Part shown: positions 1-7,414 of the stretch, piece after piece
Numbering within the stretch: position 1 is the first letter of the stretch
Layout: each line of letters opens with the position of its first letter
Assembly (NCBI GenBank): GCA_018262775.1
Contig: JADFDU010000057.1
Coordinates: 1-64,000, forward strand
DNA length: 64,000 bases
Reading direction: 5' to 3'
Origin: Rhodocyclaceae bacterium
Lineage (GTDB): Bacteria > Pseudomonadota > Gammaproteobacteria > Burkholderiales > Rhodocyclaceae
Notes under the pieces: generated by a model
Told to the model about the DNA's origin: nothing
Seen by the model: only the letters and a program-made list of their open reading frames with translations
Database searches by the model: none
Made by a program: the position numbers and the translations under genes

Positions 1-2
1 CG

Positions 3-170
3 TTTGTGAGCGAACTTGTCGGAGCGCTCGAGGAACTGCGTAGTCATTCTAACACCACCCCTGGCCGGCGAGGCGCCGGACAGCCACAGCCAGCCGGCGG
101 GACGCCGGCGAGGAAGGAGAGCGGGCATGCATTGCTGGCCAGACTGGCTAGAGGGGAGGTGCAGCCATGA
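3..170 (+). CDS. C-terminal end of an unknown protein, cut by the left edge
   Basis: The reading frame is open from the first bases and gives about 55 residues before a TGA at 168-170. That stop overlaps the next start as ATGA, which suggests a translationally coupled operon. The visible tail is Gly/Pro/Arg-rich in the middle and ends in a short Leu/Arg-rich stretch, with no recognisable motif. The main part of the gene lies left of the window, so no function can be given. Confidence 0.5.
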   Translation, partial: FVSELVGALEELRSHSNTTPGRRGAGQPQPAGGTPARKESGHALLARLARGEVQP

Positions 171-619
171 AGCGGCTGGGCACTGTCATCAATCCGCTTT
201 CTCCGGTAGCAGCGGAGGTTGCTGACGATTTGGGAGCCGCAGTCCGCACTCGGGCAGCGCGCCTCATGCAGCAGTTGAGTGCACTGGTCCCGATTGTTGC
301 TGCTCAAGCTCGAGATCCTGCCGGGGTGGAAGGTTGGGTCGATGCATGGGCACGTCAGATCCAACTTCACCAACTGGACGATAAGGACCTTGCTGCCGGG
401 CTGGCGGCGGTCGGCCAGCTTCCGCATGACCAGCCATTTTCGTTCCCGTGGTTTCTCCAGGCTGTGCGATCGGCTAGGCCGGCGCGGGCGCGGATCCCAC
501 CGCCGCCGGTCAGGGTCGAGGATCTGGAAGGCTGGACGCCGGAGGCGCAATCGCGCGGGCAAGAACTGATCGATGCGATGCGGGCGAGAAGGAAGGAGGG
601 GCAACATGAAACTGGCTGA
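167..619 (+). CDS. Hypothetical protein, possibly replication-associated
   Basis: A 150-residue protein whose start overlaps the upstream stop as ATGA and follows a good ribosome site (GGGAGGTG). The N-terminal half is Ala/Leu-rich and helical. The middle part, with a Trp-Val-Asp-Ala-Trp start and a Phe-Pro-Trp-Phe-Leu end near residues 55-100, weakly recalls phage P-type helicase-loading proteins, which have a conserved W...GL...P..F pattern. That resemblance is an impression only. The C-terminus is Arg-rich. It lies in a run of small co-directional genes of the mobile element, with its stop overlapping the next gene. Confidence 0.6.
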   Translation: MKRLGTVINPLSPVAAEVADDLGAAVRTRAARLMQQLSALVPIVAAQARDPAGVEGWVDAWARQIQLHQLDDKDLAAGLAAVGQLPHDQPFSFPWFLQAVRSARPARARIPPPPVRVEDLEGWTPEAQSRGQELIDAMRARRKEGQHETG

Positions 620-815
620 GCTGTCAGCAGAGGTCGCCCTGGCGGCCGTCGAGGCGGCAGCGTCATCGACCTGTGCGCGCTGCACCGACTATCGGCAGGC
701 CTGTGAAGAGTGCCAGATCGTCCTGCACGAACGGCCTTCAACCGCGGGGAAGCGTCGGCGGATCCGACAGGCGCGGAAGCTTGCACATTTGCGACGTGTT
801 TCCGACGTGCAGTGA
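606..815 (+). CDS. Small Cys-containing hypothetical protein (69 aa)
   Basis: The ATG at 606 follows a strong AAGGAGG site and overlaps the end of the preceding gene by 14 bases, so this start is preferred over the upstream ATG at 573. Residues 23-35 contain C-x2-C and a second C-x2-C, which could form a small zinc site. The C-terminal third is strongly basic. The last codons contain the first two of the phased CGAC boxes described at 788-934. No function is recognised. Confidence 0.55.
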   Translation: MKLAELSAEVALAAVEAAASSTCARCTDYRQACEECQIVLHERPSTAGKRRRIRQARKLAHLRRVSDVQ

Positions 816-934
816 TAACAACGTGAGCTAGTCGGGTTTCACTGCGACGTTTTTTCGACGTATTTCCGACGTGCGCCGCCGCACTCTGAAATAAGTGTGC
901 ATTTGCGACTTGTTTCCGACGCTTTTCCGACTTG
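788..934. repeat. Phased CGAC boxes, candidate iteron or regulator-binding region
   Basis: Three blocks carry variants of GCGAC(G/T)T...TTTCCGAC(G/T)TG. CGAC starts at 792 and 803, at 845, 856 and 867, and at 906, 917 and 928, so the spacing within each block is exactly 11 bp. This places the boxes on one face of the helix. The region covers the end of the small Cys protein gene and the following noncoding DNA. Iteron, partition and operator sites show such phasing; which applies here is not known. Confidence 0.6.
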
Positions 935-1282
935 TAGCGTCACTCGTCCTTTTTTGCTTTCATCTCGATCCGGCGCCACCAGGTGCCGGATCCTCGCCTT
1001 TTCGTAACCGCCTGCAGCCCTGCTCGATTGTTCGGGGTTGAACTGCCAGAGCAACCCCTCTCCTGTATTCCTGGCTTCTCACCAGCATCAATATCCACTC
1101 GAAAAATAGTTGGGACATGCGGGACGTTTGGGCCGTGATGAAGGAAACCAACTCCTAGGATGCACCCCATGGTTGGGCAAGGATGGACGTGTAAATTCGC
1201 TAGCGCGAATTTGTCACGTCCCCCCTCCGCCCTCCGGGCTGCGGGGAAACGGTCTCCGCGCCCTTCGGTTGGGAGACTGGGG
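935..1282. other. Noncoding region upstream of the mob operon
   Basis: About 350 bases with no convincing gene. Open frames here lack ribosome sites and run through the inverted repeat at 1193-1212. The right part is C-rich and would suit a transfer origin, being directly upstream of the mobilization genes. Nothing else is recognised. Confidence 0.45.
1193..1212. other. Candidate oriT inverted repeat
   Basis: A perfect inverted repeat AAATTCGC-TAGC-GCGAATTT is followed directly by TGTCACGTCCCCCCTCC. The layout, a hairpin next to a C-rich strand just ahead of mob genes, is like the RSF1010/IncQ origin, where an inverted repeat precedes a TAAGTGCGCCCT nick region. The nick site is not identified and the assignment rests on layout and position. 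Confidence 0.4.
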
Positions 1283-1615
1283 ATGCACCAGAAAAGAGCG
1301 CTCACCAGAGCACAAGTCGAGGAAGCTGGTTTCCGGCGTGGGGAGTATTCCGATGATCTGCCGGAAGGAACCTGGCGCGGCCGGTTGGACTTCAAGAAAT
1401 GGGGGCGGCGTTGCCTCCTTTGCTACTTCACAGAACTGGCGACCGGCAAGAAATATCGCATTGCCGCCTTCAGGGAAGACGACAAGAGGTACACCCCGCG
1501 CGATGGATCGGTCGACTTTTCGTATACCGACCCGGGCGCGATCTTTGAACTCACGACCGGCAGGAACACCAAGGGCCGGTCGGCCTGGCTTGGCGCTGCA
1601 GAGGTGGTCGAATGA
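1283..1615 (+). CDS. Hypothetical protein of the mobilization locus
   Basis: A 110-residue protein. The ATG at 1283 lies after a GGGAG site, and the stop overlaps the start of the relaxase fragment (ATGA at 1612). The sequence has two Cys residues near position 45 and mixed alpha/beta character (Arg-Leu-Asp-Phe, Tyr-Arg-Ile-Ala-Ala-Phe). No family is recognised. Its place between the candidate oriT and the mob genes suggests a relaxosome accessory role, by inference only. Longer upstream starts exist but would run through the oriT-like repeat. Confidence 0.5.
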   Translation: MHQKRALTRAQVEEAGFRRGEYSDDLPEGTWRGRLDFKKWGRRCLLCYFTELATGKKYRIAAFREDDKRYTPRDGSVDFSYTDPGAIFELTTGRNTKGRSAWLGAAEVVE

Positions 1616-1836
1616 AAAGGCGTAGGCGGAGGCGGCAACGGCCGGTTTGGTATTGCAGTCTCTCCTTCCCGGCCGGGAAGGAGCTTTCCGAAGAGAGGCT
1701 CGAGGAGGTTGCCCGGGCTCACCTTCAGAACATGGGGATGGATCCGGACAGGCATCAATGGTGCCTCTTGAAACACGTCGATGCACCCAACCATGCCCAC
1801 CTGATCGCCAGCCGCATTTCTGAGGTGATCGCATGA
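1612..1836 (+). pseudogene. Truncated duplicate of the MobA relaxase domain
   Basis: The 74-residue product, after a basic leader, matches residues 61-121 of the full relaxase encoded at 2188-4332. Shared blocks include RPVWxCSLSxPAG, EVARAHLxNMGMDP and HQWCL, and the two copies are similar at the DNA level over about 190 bp. The copy lacks the N-terminal catalytic Tyr region and everything after the metal-binding motif. Inside that motif one residue is missing: H-x5-H-x-H instead of H-x6-H-x-H. It cannot be an active relaxase. It remains an open frame with ATGA overlaps at both ends, so a short product may still be made. Confidence 0.75.
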
Positions 1837-2204
1837 AGAAACGCGGCAGACCGCAGGTCGAGGAAGCGGAGGCCCGCGTGCACTCCGTCGCCTGCAAGCT
1901 CACCACGGCCGAGTTGGTCAAGCTCGACCGCATGCGCGCAGGCAACAGCCGGGGCGCCTGGCTGCGATTGGCGGCCTTCGGCGCGGCCCCGCGTCCAGTA
2001 CCTGAAATCAACCTCAAGAAGTGGGCTGAACTGGCGCGGCTCCATTCCAACCTGCACCAAATCAACAAGCGTCTGCGCGAGGGCTACATGCTGGCAGGCC
2101 CTCAGCTCGACCAGCTGCGCGATCTCCTTCCCGCGCTTTACCAAGCTGTTACCCAGCTGCGCGCGGACATGATCGGGCAAACCGCTGATGAAGCCGAGGG
2201 TTAA
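1833..2204 (+). CDS. mobC: MobC-like relaxosome accessory protein
   Basis: A 123-residue protein with a basic N-terminus, then a ribbon-helix-helix-like segment (CKLTTAELVKLD...), and a C-terminal part with a helix around LARLHSNLHQINKRLREG. The latter resembles the conserved N-x-NQ-x-N-x-L motif of the MobC/MbeC and IncP TraJ-type families. Such proteins bind oriT and help the relaxase open the strand. The start overlaps the stop of the relaxase fragment and the end overlaps the relaxase start by 17 bases, which is typical of mobC-mobA operons. Family assignment is by motif and context. Confidence 0.7.
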   Translation: MKKRGRPQVEEAEARVHSVACKLTTAELVKLDRMRAGNSRGAWLRLAAFGAAPRPVPEINLKKWAELARLHSNLHQINKRLREGYMLAGPQLDQLRDLLPALYQAVTQLRADMIGQTADEAEG

Positions 2205-4332
2205 TCGTGGCAATGGTTTCCGTGGCCTCCTTAATTACTGCTTCGGCCCTGGCGAGCGAAATCACCCGGACCGCGGGACGCTCATCGGCGGAAATTTGTC
2301 GGGGACAGATCCTCGCAGTCTCGCGGCCGAGTTTGCCCATTCCCGCCGGCTGCGACCGGACTGCAAGAGGCCGGTGTGGCATTGCAGTCTCTCCCTGCCG
2401 GCCGGCGAGGATCTCTCTGATGAGAGGTTCGCGGAAGTTGCCCGGGCTCACCTCGAGAACATGGGGATGGATCCCAACAAGCATCAATGGTGCCTCGTGA
2501 GACACGTCGACACCCCTCACAGCCACGTCCACCTGATCGCCAGCCGTATCGGCCTTGACGGAAAACTCTGGCACGGCCAACACGAGGCGCTGCGAGCGAT
2601 CGAGAGCTGCCAGGAGCTGGAAAAACGGTTCGGGCTCACGCTCACTCCCGGGCTCGATTCCGGGAAGGAGGGCGCGCGGATCAATCGGAAAGACATAGCC
2701 GGCGCCCAGGCGCGCGGGGTCGAAGCCCATCGCATCCCGAAGGTTCAGATCGCTGCAGCGCTGGACGAAGCGCTACAGCGCTCGACAAGCCTTGATCAAT
2801 TCAAGGATGAGGCGGAGCGGCTGGGGGTTGAGGTCCGGTATGTCTCCAACTCCGGTGGAATCTATGGCGTCTCCTACCGTCTCACCAACGAAAACCAGGA
2901 AAAGTGGTTCAAGGGCTCGCAGATTGGCAAGGCCTACAGCCTCAACTCGATTACCCGCCGCCTCGCCGGCGAGCTCGACACTCCGACCAGCCGGCGCGGA
3001 CCTCACGTACGCCAGGACATCCTGCAGAAGCTCGCCCGCGAGCAACAATCTGGGAAGGAAGTGCTCCGCTGGGCGAACGGCTATGTGGCCGCCGTAGCCA
3101 CCTCCAATGAGATCCGCTGGCGCACCGGCAGCGCCGCCGAGGCGGCCGTCTGTGCCGCCCTGGCCAAAGAAAAAGGCTGGCAGGAAATGATCCTCAGCGA
3201 CCGCGGCAGCGACGAGAAAAACCTTGCCGCGATCTCTGCATACCACCGCCAGGGAATCTCAGTACAACTTGCCGGCCAGCGTTACCCGGCGCCGTCCTCA
3301 GCTGTTACCAAGCAGGAGTTGCATGATGGGAATGATGGAAGAAATCCGCGAACGAGCCCGGGAGGAGGCGGAACTGCTGCCCCCGTCCTTGGTGTTGCTG
3401 AAGTCGACGGAGTCTCAAGTCAACGATCTCCACAAGAAGCTCAACGACACGATGCAGCAACTCGACCAACTGCACCAGTGTTACCAAGCGCAATCAGCGC
3501 AGCTGGACCAGTTGCTGAAGATGACCAACGCCATCGGCCTGCTGGTCAAGAAACTACAGCCCAACAGGAAGGAGAAGAAGTGGACCTTCTGGATTTCCTA
3601 AACGACCCGGCCGGCTCACGCGAACGGGCGCAGCGCGCTTTGGAGGACCTGTCCGACGCAAACCCCGGCGACCACTCTGCGCGAATCGTCGCCGAGGCTC
3701 ACCAGACGGAGCCGGAGACAATCGATCCCCTGGACTTCCTGGCCGAGCAAAGTCAGCCGGAGCCAGTTACCGCACTGGTTGAAGAGTCTGTTATCCATCA
3801 ACCTCAACCCTCGCCCGACCCGATCCCGACCAATGAGGACTTCCAGCGCGCCGAAGATGAAGCCGTGGCGCAGCTGGCCAAGTACGAAGGAGACATGGAA
3901 GGCGCGAGGCCCAGCACCTCAACCCAGATCGAAGTCAATCTTGTTGCCGCCCGTCACCAACGTGAATGGCATGAGATGCAGTCGCTCATCCACAGAATGA
4001 AGCCCAGCACCATGAAGGAGATCGCCTCGCTGCACGAGCGGGAGGGGAAACTTGGAATTGCCCTCGCACTGGCGCTCAAGCGAGAAGCTGAAGCGCGCCG
4101 GCAAATACGTCGCGACCCTGCGGCCATGGCGGCGATCCACTCCCGAGCAATAGGGCTTGCCCGAGAGCGGACAGAAAGGAAAAAGGCTGATGAGCTACGC
4201 CGCATGGCCGAGAAGGCGAAGCAGGAGCTTGTTCGGCAACAGAAGGAGGAGGAAACCGAGCGCCGGCGGAAAGCTGAGGAAAACCAACGTCCGGCCAAGA
4301 AGGTGAAGAAGGGGCAAAAAAATGCTGCTTAG
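2188..4332 (+). CDS. mobA: MobA-type (MOBP) relaxase, 714 aa
   Basis: DNA-nicking relaxase that would cut oriT and pilot the strand into a recipient. Tyr17 lies in LLNYCF and fits the catalytic Tyr of motif I. The metal-binding motif III is H106-V-D108...H113-x-H115 followed by LIASRI, as in the MOBP/VirD2 group. The relaxase domain covers roughly residues 1-250. Residues 270-370 form a mixed domain like those found after many relaxase cores. Residues 375-480 are low-complexity and Pro/Gly/Gln-rich where another gene overlaps in a second frame. The C-terminal 150 residues are a charged coiled coil. It overlaps mobC at its start and a small gene at its end. Confidence 0.85.
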   Translation: MKPRVNRGNGFRGLLNYCFGPGERNHPDRGTLIGGNLSGTDPRSLAAEFAHSRRLRPDCKRPVWHCSLSLPAGEDLSDERFAEVARAHLENMGMDPNKHQWCLVRHVDTPHSHVHLIASRIGLDGKLWHGQHEALRAIESCQELEKRFGLTLTPGLDSGKEGARINRKDIAGAQARGVEAHRIPKVQIAAALDEALQRSTSLDQFKDEAERLGVEVRYVSNSGGIYGVSYRLTNENQEKWFKGSQIGKAYSLNSITRRLAGELDTPTSRRGPHVRQDILQKLAREQQSGKEVLRWANGYVAAVATSNEIRWRTGSAAEAAVCAALAKEKGWQEMILSDRGSDEKNLAAISAYHRQGISVQLAGQRYPAPSSAVTKQELHDGNDGRNPRTSPGGGGTAAPVLGVAEVDGVSSQRSPQEAQRHDAATRPTAPVLPSAISAAGPVAEDDQRHRPAGQETTAQQEGEEVDLLDFLNDPAGSRERAQRALEDLSDANPGDHSARIVAEAHQTEPETIDPLDFLAEQSQPEPVTALVEESVIHQPQPSPDPIPTNEDFQRAEDEAVAQLAKYEGDMEGARPSTSTQIEVNLVAARHQREWHEMQSLIHRMKPSTMKEIASLHEREGKLGIALALALKREAEARRQIRRDPAAMAAIHSRAIGLARERTERKKADELRRMAEKAKQELVRQQKEEETERRRKAEENQRPAKKVKKGQKNAA
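3323..3601 (+). CDS. Nested MobB/MbeD-like coiled-coil protein, overprinted inside mobA
   Basis: A 92-residue frame lies wholly inside mobA in the +2 frame relative to it. It has its own AGGAG site (3314-3318) before paired ATGs at 3323 and 3326. The protein is a clear heptad-like coiled coil with many Gln and Leu (DLHKKLNDTMQQLDQLHQ) and a short hydrophobic stretch near residue 75 (AIGLLV). In the mobA frame the same DNA encodes loose low-complexity sequence, which suggests the nested frame is the constrained one. ColE1 (mbeB, mbeD) and RSF1010 (mobB) have accessory genes nested in their relaxase genes in the same way. Homology to those proteins is not shown. Confidence 0.65.
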   Translation: MMGMMEEIRERAREEAELLPPSLVLLKSTESQVNDLHKKLNDTMQQLDQLHQCYQAQSAQLDQLLKMTNAIGLLVKKLQPNRKEKKWTFWIS

Positions 4333-4810
4333 CCAACTTCGGATACGACGTGTAGCCAGATTTCTGATTGAAAGAAGAATTTCTGACGCCTTGCGGACGC
4401 GCGGACTGATGCTGCCGCACACGGCTCAATTACTAATGGAAAGCTCACGACAAGAGGCGATTGCTGCCGCCGAGATCGCGCGAGATGAATTGCGCGCTGG
4501 CCGGTTAGACAGTGCGCGGCGGTGGAACGAGGCGACGAGCTACTACAACACGCAAGAACGTATGTATGAGCGGCGCTTGGCGCCGATGGCGCTCCTTGAA
4601 AAGCTGATAACCACTGCAGGCAAGGCGGTTGCCGTGGAGGCGGTTGAGGTGGTTCGCGAACAAGACCAGCTCGTTAAAGATTTTGAAGAAAGGTTGCGCG
4701 TGAGGCGCGAGCGAGAAATCGAGGCGCTGCGCAGACAGCTGACCGAGTTGCAACAACAGCAAGTCGGAGATACCGCTGTAACGGCGGTCAATACGGCGCC
4801 TCGATATTGA
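4322..4810 (+). CDS. Hypothetical helical protein after mobA
   Basis: A 162-residue protein whose ATG overlaps the last codons of mobA. It is almost all helical and charged, with an N-terminal basic segment, Ala/Glu-rich helices, and a C-terminal coiled coil (REREIEALRRQLTELQQQQ). There is no signal peptide or membrane segment. It may belong to the mobilization unit, but no family is recognised. Confidence 0.55.
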   Translation: MLLSQLRIRRVARFLIERRISDALRTRGLMLPHTAQLLMESSRQEAIAAAEIARDELRAGRLDSARRWNEATSYYNTQERMYERRLAPMALLEKLITTAGKAVAVEAVEVVREQDQLVKDFEERLRVRREREIEALRRQLTELQQQQVGDTAVTAVNTAPRY

Positions 4811-4834
4811 TTCTTTAACTGTAAGGAGAAAAAA

Positions 4835-5458
4835 ATGGGAATCCTGAACAAACTCAAACAAATCTTTACCGCCGACCCGGCACCGTCATCCCCGCCGGCA
4901 AGCCAACGGGATGTCTCTGTGGCTGTGGCGGATTACCAGCGGATGATCAATAAAATCGACTTGGCGAGGGCGCGGCGGGTTGATGACGAGTTGGATATTG
5001 AATTCTGGAATGAGGTAGATAAGGAGGCGCAGCACCGCTGGCTCAATGATCCAGAATTTCGCGAGGCATTCATTAGACAGATGCTAGCTGAGGCGCGGGC
5101 CGAGATAGAAATCTATGTGGCAGAAGAAAGTTTTTGCATCCCGCGAGGAGAAGAGGTGCCGACCCTGGACGACTCCTTTTGGGAAAACGCCCGGAATCAC
5201 CTAATCGAGCTCGAAGCCAAGCTTAGGAGTCCGGACTTCGACATTATAAAAGGAGGAAATGATTTAGTACGGGAAGCACCTGAAGTGCGGTGGAATTTGG
5301 TTAATGAATTCAGGGCCGCCGAAGGCAAACAAGCCGTGGCCGCACGCCACGAACAAGAAAAACGAAAAATCATTTCCGAGATCGAGGCCGCCGGTGCCGC
5401 CATGCCCCAGCAGGACGATCGCAACAAACAGGCGGTGAGCGTGCCGAAGTTTCGGTGA
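4835..5458 (+). CDS. Hypothetical protein (207 aa)
   Basis: The ATG follows a TAAGGAG ribosome site. The N-terminus is amphipathic (ILNKLKQIF), followed by a Pro/Ser linker and then a charged helical body with many Glu, Asp and Arg residues. No signal peptide or known motif is seen. It lies between the mob and transfer genes in one co-directional run, so a transfer role is possible but unsupported by sequence. Confidence 0.55.
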   Translation: MGILNKLKQIFTADPAPSSPPASQRDVSVAVADYQRMINKIDLARARRVDDELDIEFWNEVDKEAQHRWLNDPEFREAFIRQMLAEARAEIEIYVAEESFCIPRGEEVPTLDDSFWENARNHLIELEAKLRSPDFDIIKGGNDLVREAPEVRWNLVNEFRAAEGKQAVAARHEQEKRKIISEIEAAGAAMPQQDDRNKQAVSVPKFR

Positions 5459-5471
5459 AAGGGGAACGCGC

Positions 5472-6032
5472 ATGAGAACTCAGAAAGTGACGATGGTAAT
5501 TTTAATGCTGCTGGCCACCACCCCCGCCCTGGCTCAATCCAGCCAGGACGACTGCGACATTGGCGCCCGCATGCGGCAGGCCGCCACCGAGGCGGCCGAC
5601 CGCGAACGACAGATGCTCGAACAGATCGCCGCCAGGCAAAAGCAGATGGCCACTCAGGCGGCGACCAGCTGCGTCGACAAATATCTGGGGATGAACCTGT
5701 CAAGTATGTTGGGTTTCACCAGCTTGGATTTTGGCGGGTTGGTGAAGGGCATGATCTCCGGCGCCGTGAATGCGGCCTGCCGCGTGGTCGACAACCAAGT
5801 GGCCCAGGTCACGCAGCCCTTCAACCAATCCATGGTTCTGCCTGGTGGCGTCGGTCGCGTCGACACCAGGTTGTTTGGTACTACCGGAAATGTCTCGGTA
5901 AGCGCCGGCGTCCCCGGAGTGGTGCCGCAGGTTCCCGTCGCCACGGCTTCTTCATCGACCAACACAGCCGGCCAGAACCAGCCAGGCCTGCTCGATCGCG
6001 CTGGTAACGCGCTCAGCAACCTCTTCAAGTAA
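5472..6032 (+). CDS. Exported protein of the transfer module
   Basis: The 186-residue protein starts with a clear signal peptide, cleaved after ALA near residue 21. The mature part has a Gln/Ala/Arg-rich coiled coil (residues 30-65) and a Gly-rich region with Cys residues at about 65 and 98. It ends in a Ser/Thr/Asn-rich tail. The ribosome site is GAAAGGGG. It directly precedes another exported protein, so both are probably envelope parts of the conjugation machine. No family name is assigned. Confidence 0.6.
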   Translation: MRTQKVTMVILMLLATTPALAQSSQDDCDIGARMRQAATEAADRERQMLEQIAARQKQMATQAATSCVDKYLGMNLSSMLGFTSLDFGGLVKGMISGAVNAACRVVDNQVAQVTQPFNQSMVLPGGVGRVDTRLFGTTGNVSVSAGVPGVVPQVPVATASSSTNTAGQNQPGLLDRAGNALSNLFK

Positions 6033-6042
6033 GGAGCCGCCC

Positions 6043-7236
6043 ATGAAAAAATTCCACGTCTCTCTTCTGGCCGCCGCGCTCCTGGTATTCGCAGCTCCGG
6101 CCCGCGCCGGTTGCTGCGCCCAGCCCGATGTTGTGGCAGCCGTCTGGGGCGCTGCCCAGTGGACTGCCACCCAGATCAACCTCTACATCTCCAAGCTCGC
6201 CGGCGTGGTCGAGGGCACCGGCAAGATGATCCTTCAGAGCCAGGCCGAGAACACCAAGGCCATCAACCAGCAGGCAGCTGAACGCGAGAAGAACATGGAG
6301 CTCTATCGCCTCGGCCAGCAGTACCAGCTGCCGCCCGATCCCTGCACGCTCGGAGCAATCGCAACTCACGCCGAAGCGATGAATCGGGCGCAGGGCGCGA
6401 TCGCGTCCTCATTCCAACCCGGTGGAAGCCGCAGCCGCCTGCAGGCCTTGAAGGCTGCCGACGCCTACGTAAACGCTCCAGTCGACGCCGGCCCCGAGGC
6501 CCGGGCCGCCTCTCTCGTGGCTGCCCACAGCAAGCATTTCTGCGACGTGACGGAGGCGCAGAAATACGGCGGTACTCGCGTATGCCAAACCACAGGCGAG
6601 CTACCCGGCGCCGACATCAAGGCCGAAACGCTCCTCGCTGGCGCCAAGGCACGCCCCGGCGATCCTGACTCTTACACCTTCACCCAGAAACAGATCGAGG
6701 CCGCGCAGACTCTGATCGCAAACGCCAGCGATCCGTTGCCGGTCCGCGGCCTCAACAAGGCCGAGGCCAACACCCGCGCCGGCGTCGAGTACTACTCGCT
6801 GGCCTTGGCAGGCCAGGCGAAGATGAGTTTCAGCCTGCAGGCAATGCGCGATGCCCTGGCCAGGCGCGTGCCGGTCCCAGAGGGCAAGGCGCTGGTCGCC
6901 GCAATTACCAAGGGCAATCCTAGCGCCGCAGCCTATTACGCACGTCTGCCGCACCTGAAAACCGAGGGGATATCCGCCCTCGATCTGCAGGACGCTGAGG
7001 TCGCGCGTCGATATCGCAACCCGCAATGGCTGGTTGACATGAGCGCTGCGAGCCCTGCCGCCGTCGCTCGTGAGCAGGCCTTCATGGCGGCGCTGCTACT
7101 CGACTTCCAGATGCGGCAACAACTCAGCAATGAGCGGCAGGAGATCCTGCTGGGACAGATCGCGGCGGCGCTCACCAGGATGGACATGGGGCCGAAACTC
7201 GAGGCCGCATATAGGCAAGTGAGGGCACAGCAATGA
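6043..7236 (+). CDS. Exported conjugative transfer protein (TraW-like by position)
   Basis: A 397-residue protein with a cleaved signal peptide (hydrophobic core LLAAALLVFAAP, cut after ARA) and a CC pair just after the cut site. The body is mostly Ala-rich helices with a few Cys residues and ends in a helical segment. The ribosome site is TAAGGAG. Its size and place before a small membrane protein and a DotA/TraY protein match the traW-traX-traY order of IncI plasmids. The match rests on gene order, not on recognised motifs. Confidence 0.55.
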   Translation: MKKFHVSLLAAALLVFAAPARAGCCAQPDVVAAVWGAAQWTATQINLYISKLAGVVEGTGKMILQSQAENTKAINQQAAEREKNMELYRLGQQYQLPPDPCTLGAIATHAEAMNRAQGAIASSFQPGGSRSRLQALKAADAYVNAPVDAGPEARAASLVAAHSKHFCDVTEAQKYGGTRVCQTTGELPGADIKAETLLAGAKARPGDPDSYTFTQKQIEAAQTLIANASDPLPVRGLNKAEANTRAGVEYYSLALAGQAKMSFSLQAMRDALARRVPVPEGKALVAAITKGNPSAAAYYARLPHLKTEGISALDLQDAEVARRYRNPQWLVDMSAASPAAVAREQAFMAALLLDFQMRQQLSNERQEILLGQIAAALTRMDMGPKLEAAYRQVRAQQ

Positions 7237-7403
7237 AGATCCGCATAACCCCCTTCGACCGGGACGAATGGCGCCGGCTCGTCGCCCACGACGAGCCGGG
7301 CATCGGCGTGGTGGAAAGCGCCCGCCGCTGGTGTGCAGGTCTGCTGCTGATCGTCGGCCTGCACATGTTTGCTTTTTTCCTGCTGTCCCTCATTCCCAAC
7401 TGA
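7233..7403 (+). CDS. 56-aa single-pass membrane protein
   Basis: A small gene whose ATG overlaps the preceding stop as ATGA. The product has a charged N-terminal half (FDRDEWRRL) and one membrane segment at about residues 35-54 (LLLIVGLHMFAFFLLSLI), followed by Pro-Asn. The next gene starts 11 bases after its stop with an AGGAG site. The tight packing and amphipathic-then-hydrophobic layout support it as a real gene. It may help assemble the neighbouring DotA/TraY protein; that is inference. Confidence 0.6.
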   Translation: MKIRITPFDRDEWRRLVAHDEPGIGVVESARRWCAGLLLIVGLHMFAFFLLSLIPN

Positions 7404-7414
7404 CAGGAGACGCC

